A stretch of DNA of 14,003 nucleotides from Bermanella sp047628755 (GTDB lineage: Bacteria; Pseudomonadota; Gammaproteobacteria; Pseudomonadales; Oceanobacteraceae), in contig JBLHVV010000083.1 in assembly GCA_047628755.1 (NCBI GenBank), forward strand, positions 1 through 14,003. The letters are read 5' to 3'. Each line of letters opens with the position of its first letter. The stretch's first letter is position 1. The position numbers and the translations under genes are program-made. Below, in pieces: positions 13,509 through 14,003 of the stretch. Below the pieces are notes generated by a model that saw only the letters and a list, made by a program, of their open reading frames with translations, ran no database searches and was not told the DNA's origin.

Positions 13509-14003
13509 TTACTTGCTATTAAGATTTTGAGATTTTCGCCAAAATAACATGCAATGATTTATTATTTGTTCAGGGGCTTCATACTGACAAAAATGCCCAC
13601 CTTTTATAAAGTAATGCTCCCCACCCGCTGGATAATGCATATTTGTGCAACGCAATGGTTTAAACTGGCGCATAGTTATACAACCATCCTCCTTACCAGA
13701 TAAAAAAAGACAAGGTACTGGTATTACACAGTTACTTATTTTTTTTATCACCTGCTGCCCTTTACTAGAAAATAATTTGAATATAGTCCGATAATAACTC
13801 AGTACTGCATTAAGCACCTTAGGATCAGAAAACATTTCCTCTATTATCTCTTCGTCTTGCTTTGTCATTTTATAGTTAGGGGACCAATGCTTCCATAGCT
13901 GTTTTAAGTATTGGAATTTGTTTTTACGAACAATAATATCTGACAAAACCGGTATTTGAAAAAACATCATATAACGTGAATGCCAAAGCTGCTCAATGTA
14001 ACT
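13509..14003 (-). CDS. Alpha/beta hydrolase, C-terminal part (gene cut by window edge)
   Basis: The reading frame stays open to the right edge of the window, and the 11 codons before the first ATG read naturally into the family sequence (EQLWHSRYMMFFQIPVLSD, resembling the cap-domain segment of epoxide hydrolase-like proteins). The gene therefore starts outside the window, and the internal Met at 13970 is not its start. Visible are 164 residues: the helical cap, then LFLSGKEDGCI holding the catalytic acid (visible residue 106), and FIKGGHFCQYEAPEQI holding the catalytic His (visible residue 137). The nucleophile elbow lies beyond the edge. The substrate is unknown; the cap resembles epoxide hydrolases and haloalkane-type hydrolases. 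The 87-residue gene follows 33 bases downstream. Confidence 0.82.
   Translation of the reverse strand, partial: SYIEQLWHSRYMMFFQIPVLSDIIVRKNKFQYLKQLWKHWSPNYKMTKQDEEIIEEMFSDPKVLNAVLSYYRTIFKLFSSKGQQVIKKISNCVIPVPCLFLSGKEDGCITMRQFKPLRCTNMHYPAGGEHYFIKGGHFCQYEAPEQIINHCMLFWRKSQNLNSK

Overview
The window looks like an ordinary, fully coding chromosomal segment from a marine gammaproteobacterium, most likely of the Alteromonadales. The evidence is AT-rich DNA (roughly 40% GC by eye), an ackA-pta pair whose Pta is the long three-domain enterobacterial type, a YciH-type SUI1 factor, a FieF/YiiP cation diffusion facilitator and a YihG-like acyltransferase. I see no rRNA, tRNA, transposon, phage gene or CRISPR array. 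Genus-level placement is inference.

Layout: (1) Positions 76-1858 hold a MAPEG membrane protein and a long (440-residue) FabG-type reductase on the plus strand. A bidirectional hairpin terminator follows, shared with a convergent secreted protein of unknown function. (2) Positions 2640-3554 hold a DUF4442 hotdog-fold protein and a small helical orphan protein. The orphan is preceded by a nested inverted repeat that could fold over its ribosome binding site. (3) A minus-strand GGDEF diguanylate cyclase with a receiver-like N-terminus starts at GTG and is divergent from a YciH/eIF1-like gene. (4) Positions 5290-9020 form a likely operon: a small PilZ-like protein, ackA and pta, covering acetyl-CoA/acetyl phosphate/acetate overflow metabolism. 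A strong hairpin follows it. (5) Next come a PlsC-family acyltransferase on the plus strand and, convergent to it, a minus-strand pair: a FieF-type metal exporter directly followed by an exported, probably outer-membrane, protein. (6) A response regulator with two receiver domains (only the second keeps its phosphorylatable aspartate) faces a small membrane protein and the C-terminal part of an alpha/beta hydrolase that runs off the right edge.

The genes fall into lipid/acyl metabolism (FabG-like, DUF4442, acyltransferase, hydrolase), acetate metabolism, metal efflux and signalling (diguanylate cyclase, PilZ-like protein, double receiver). I found no convincing new defence, mobile or biosynthetic system. 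The most unusual features are the structured leader at 3145-3220, the degenerate receiver domains in two signalling proteins, and the PilZ-like gene at the head of the acetate operon.
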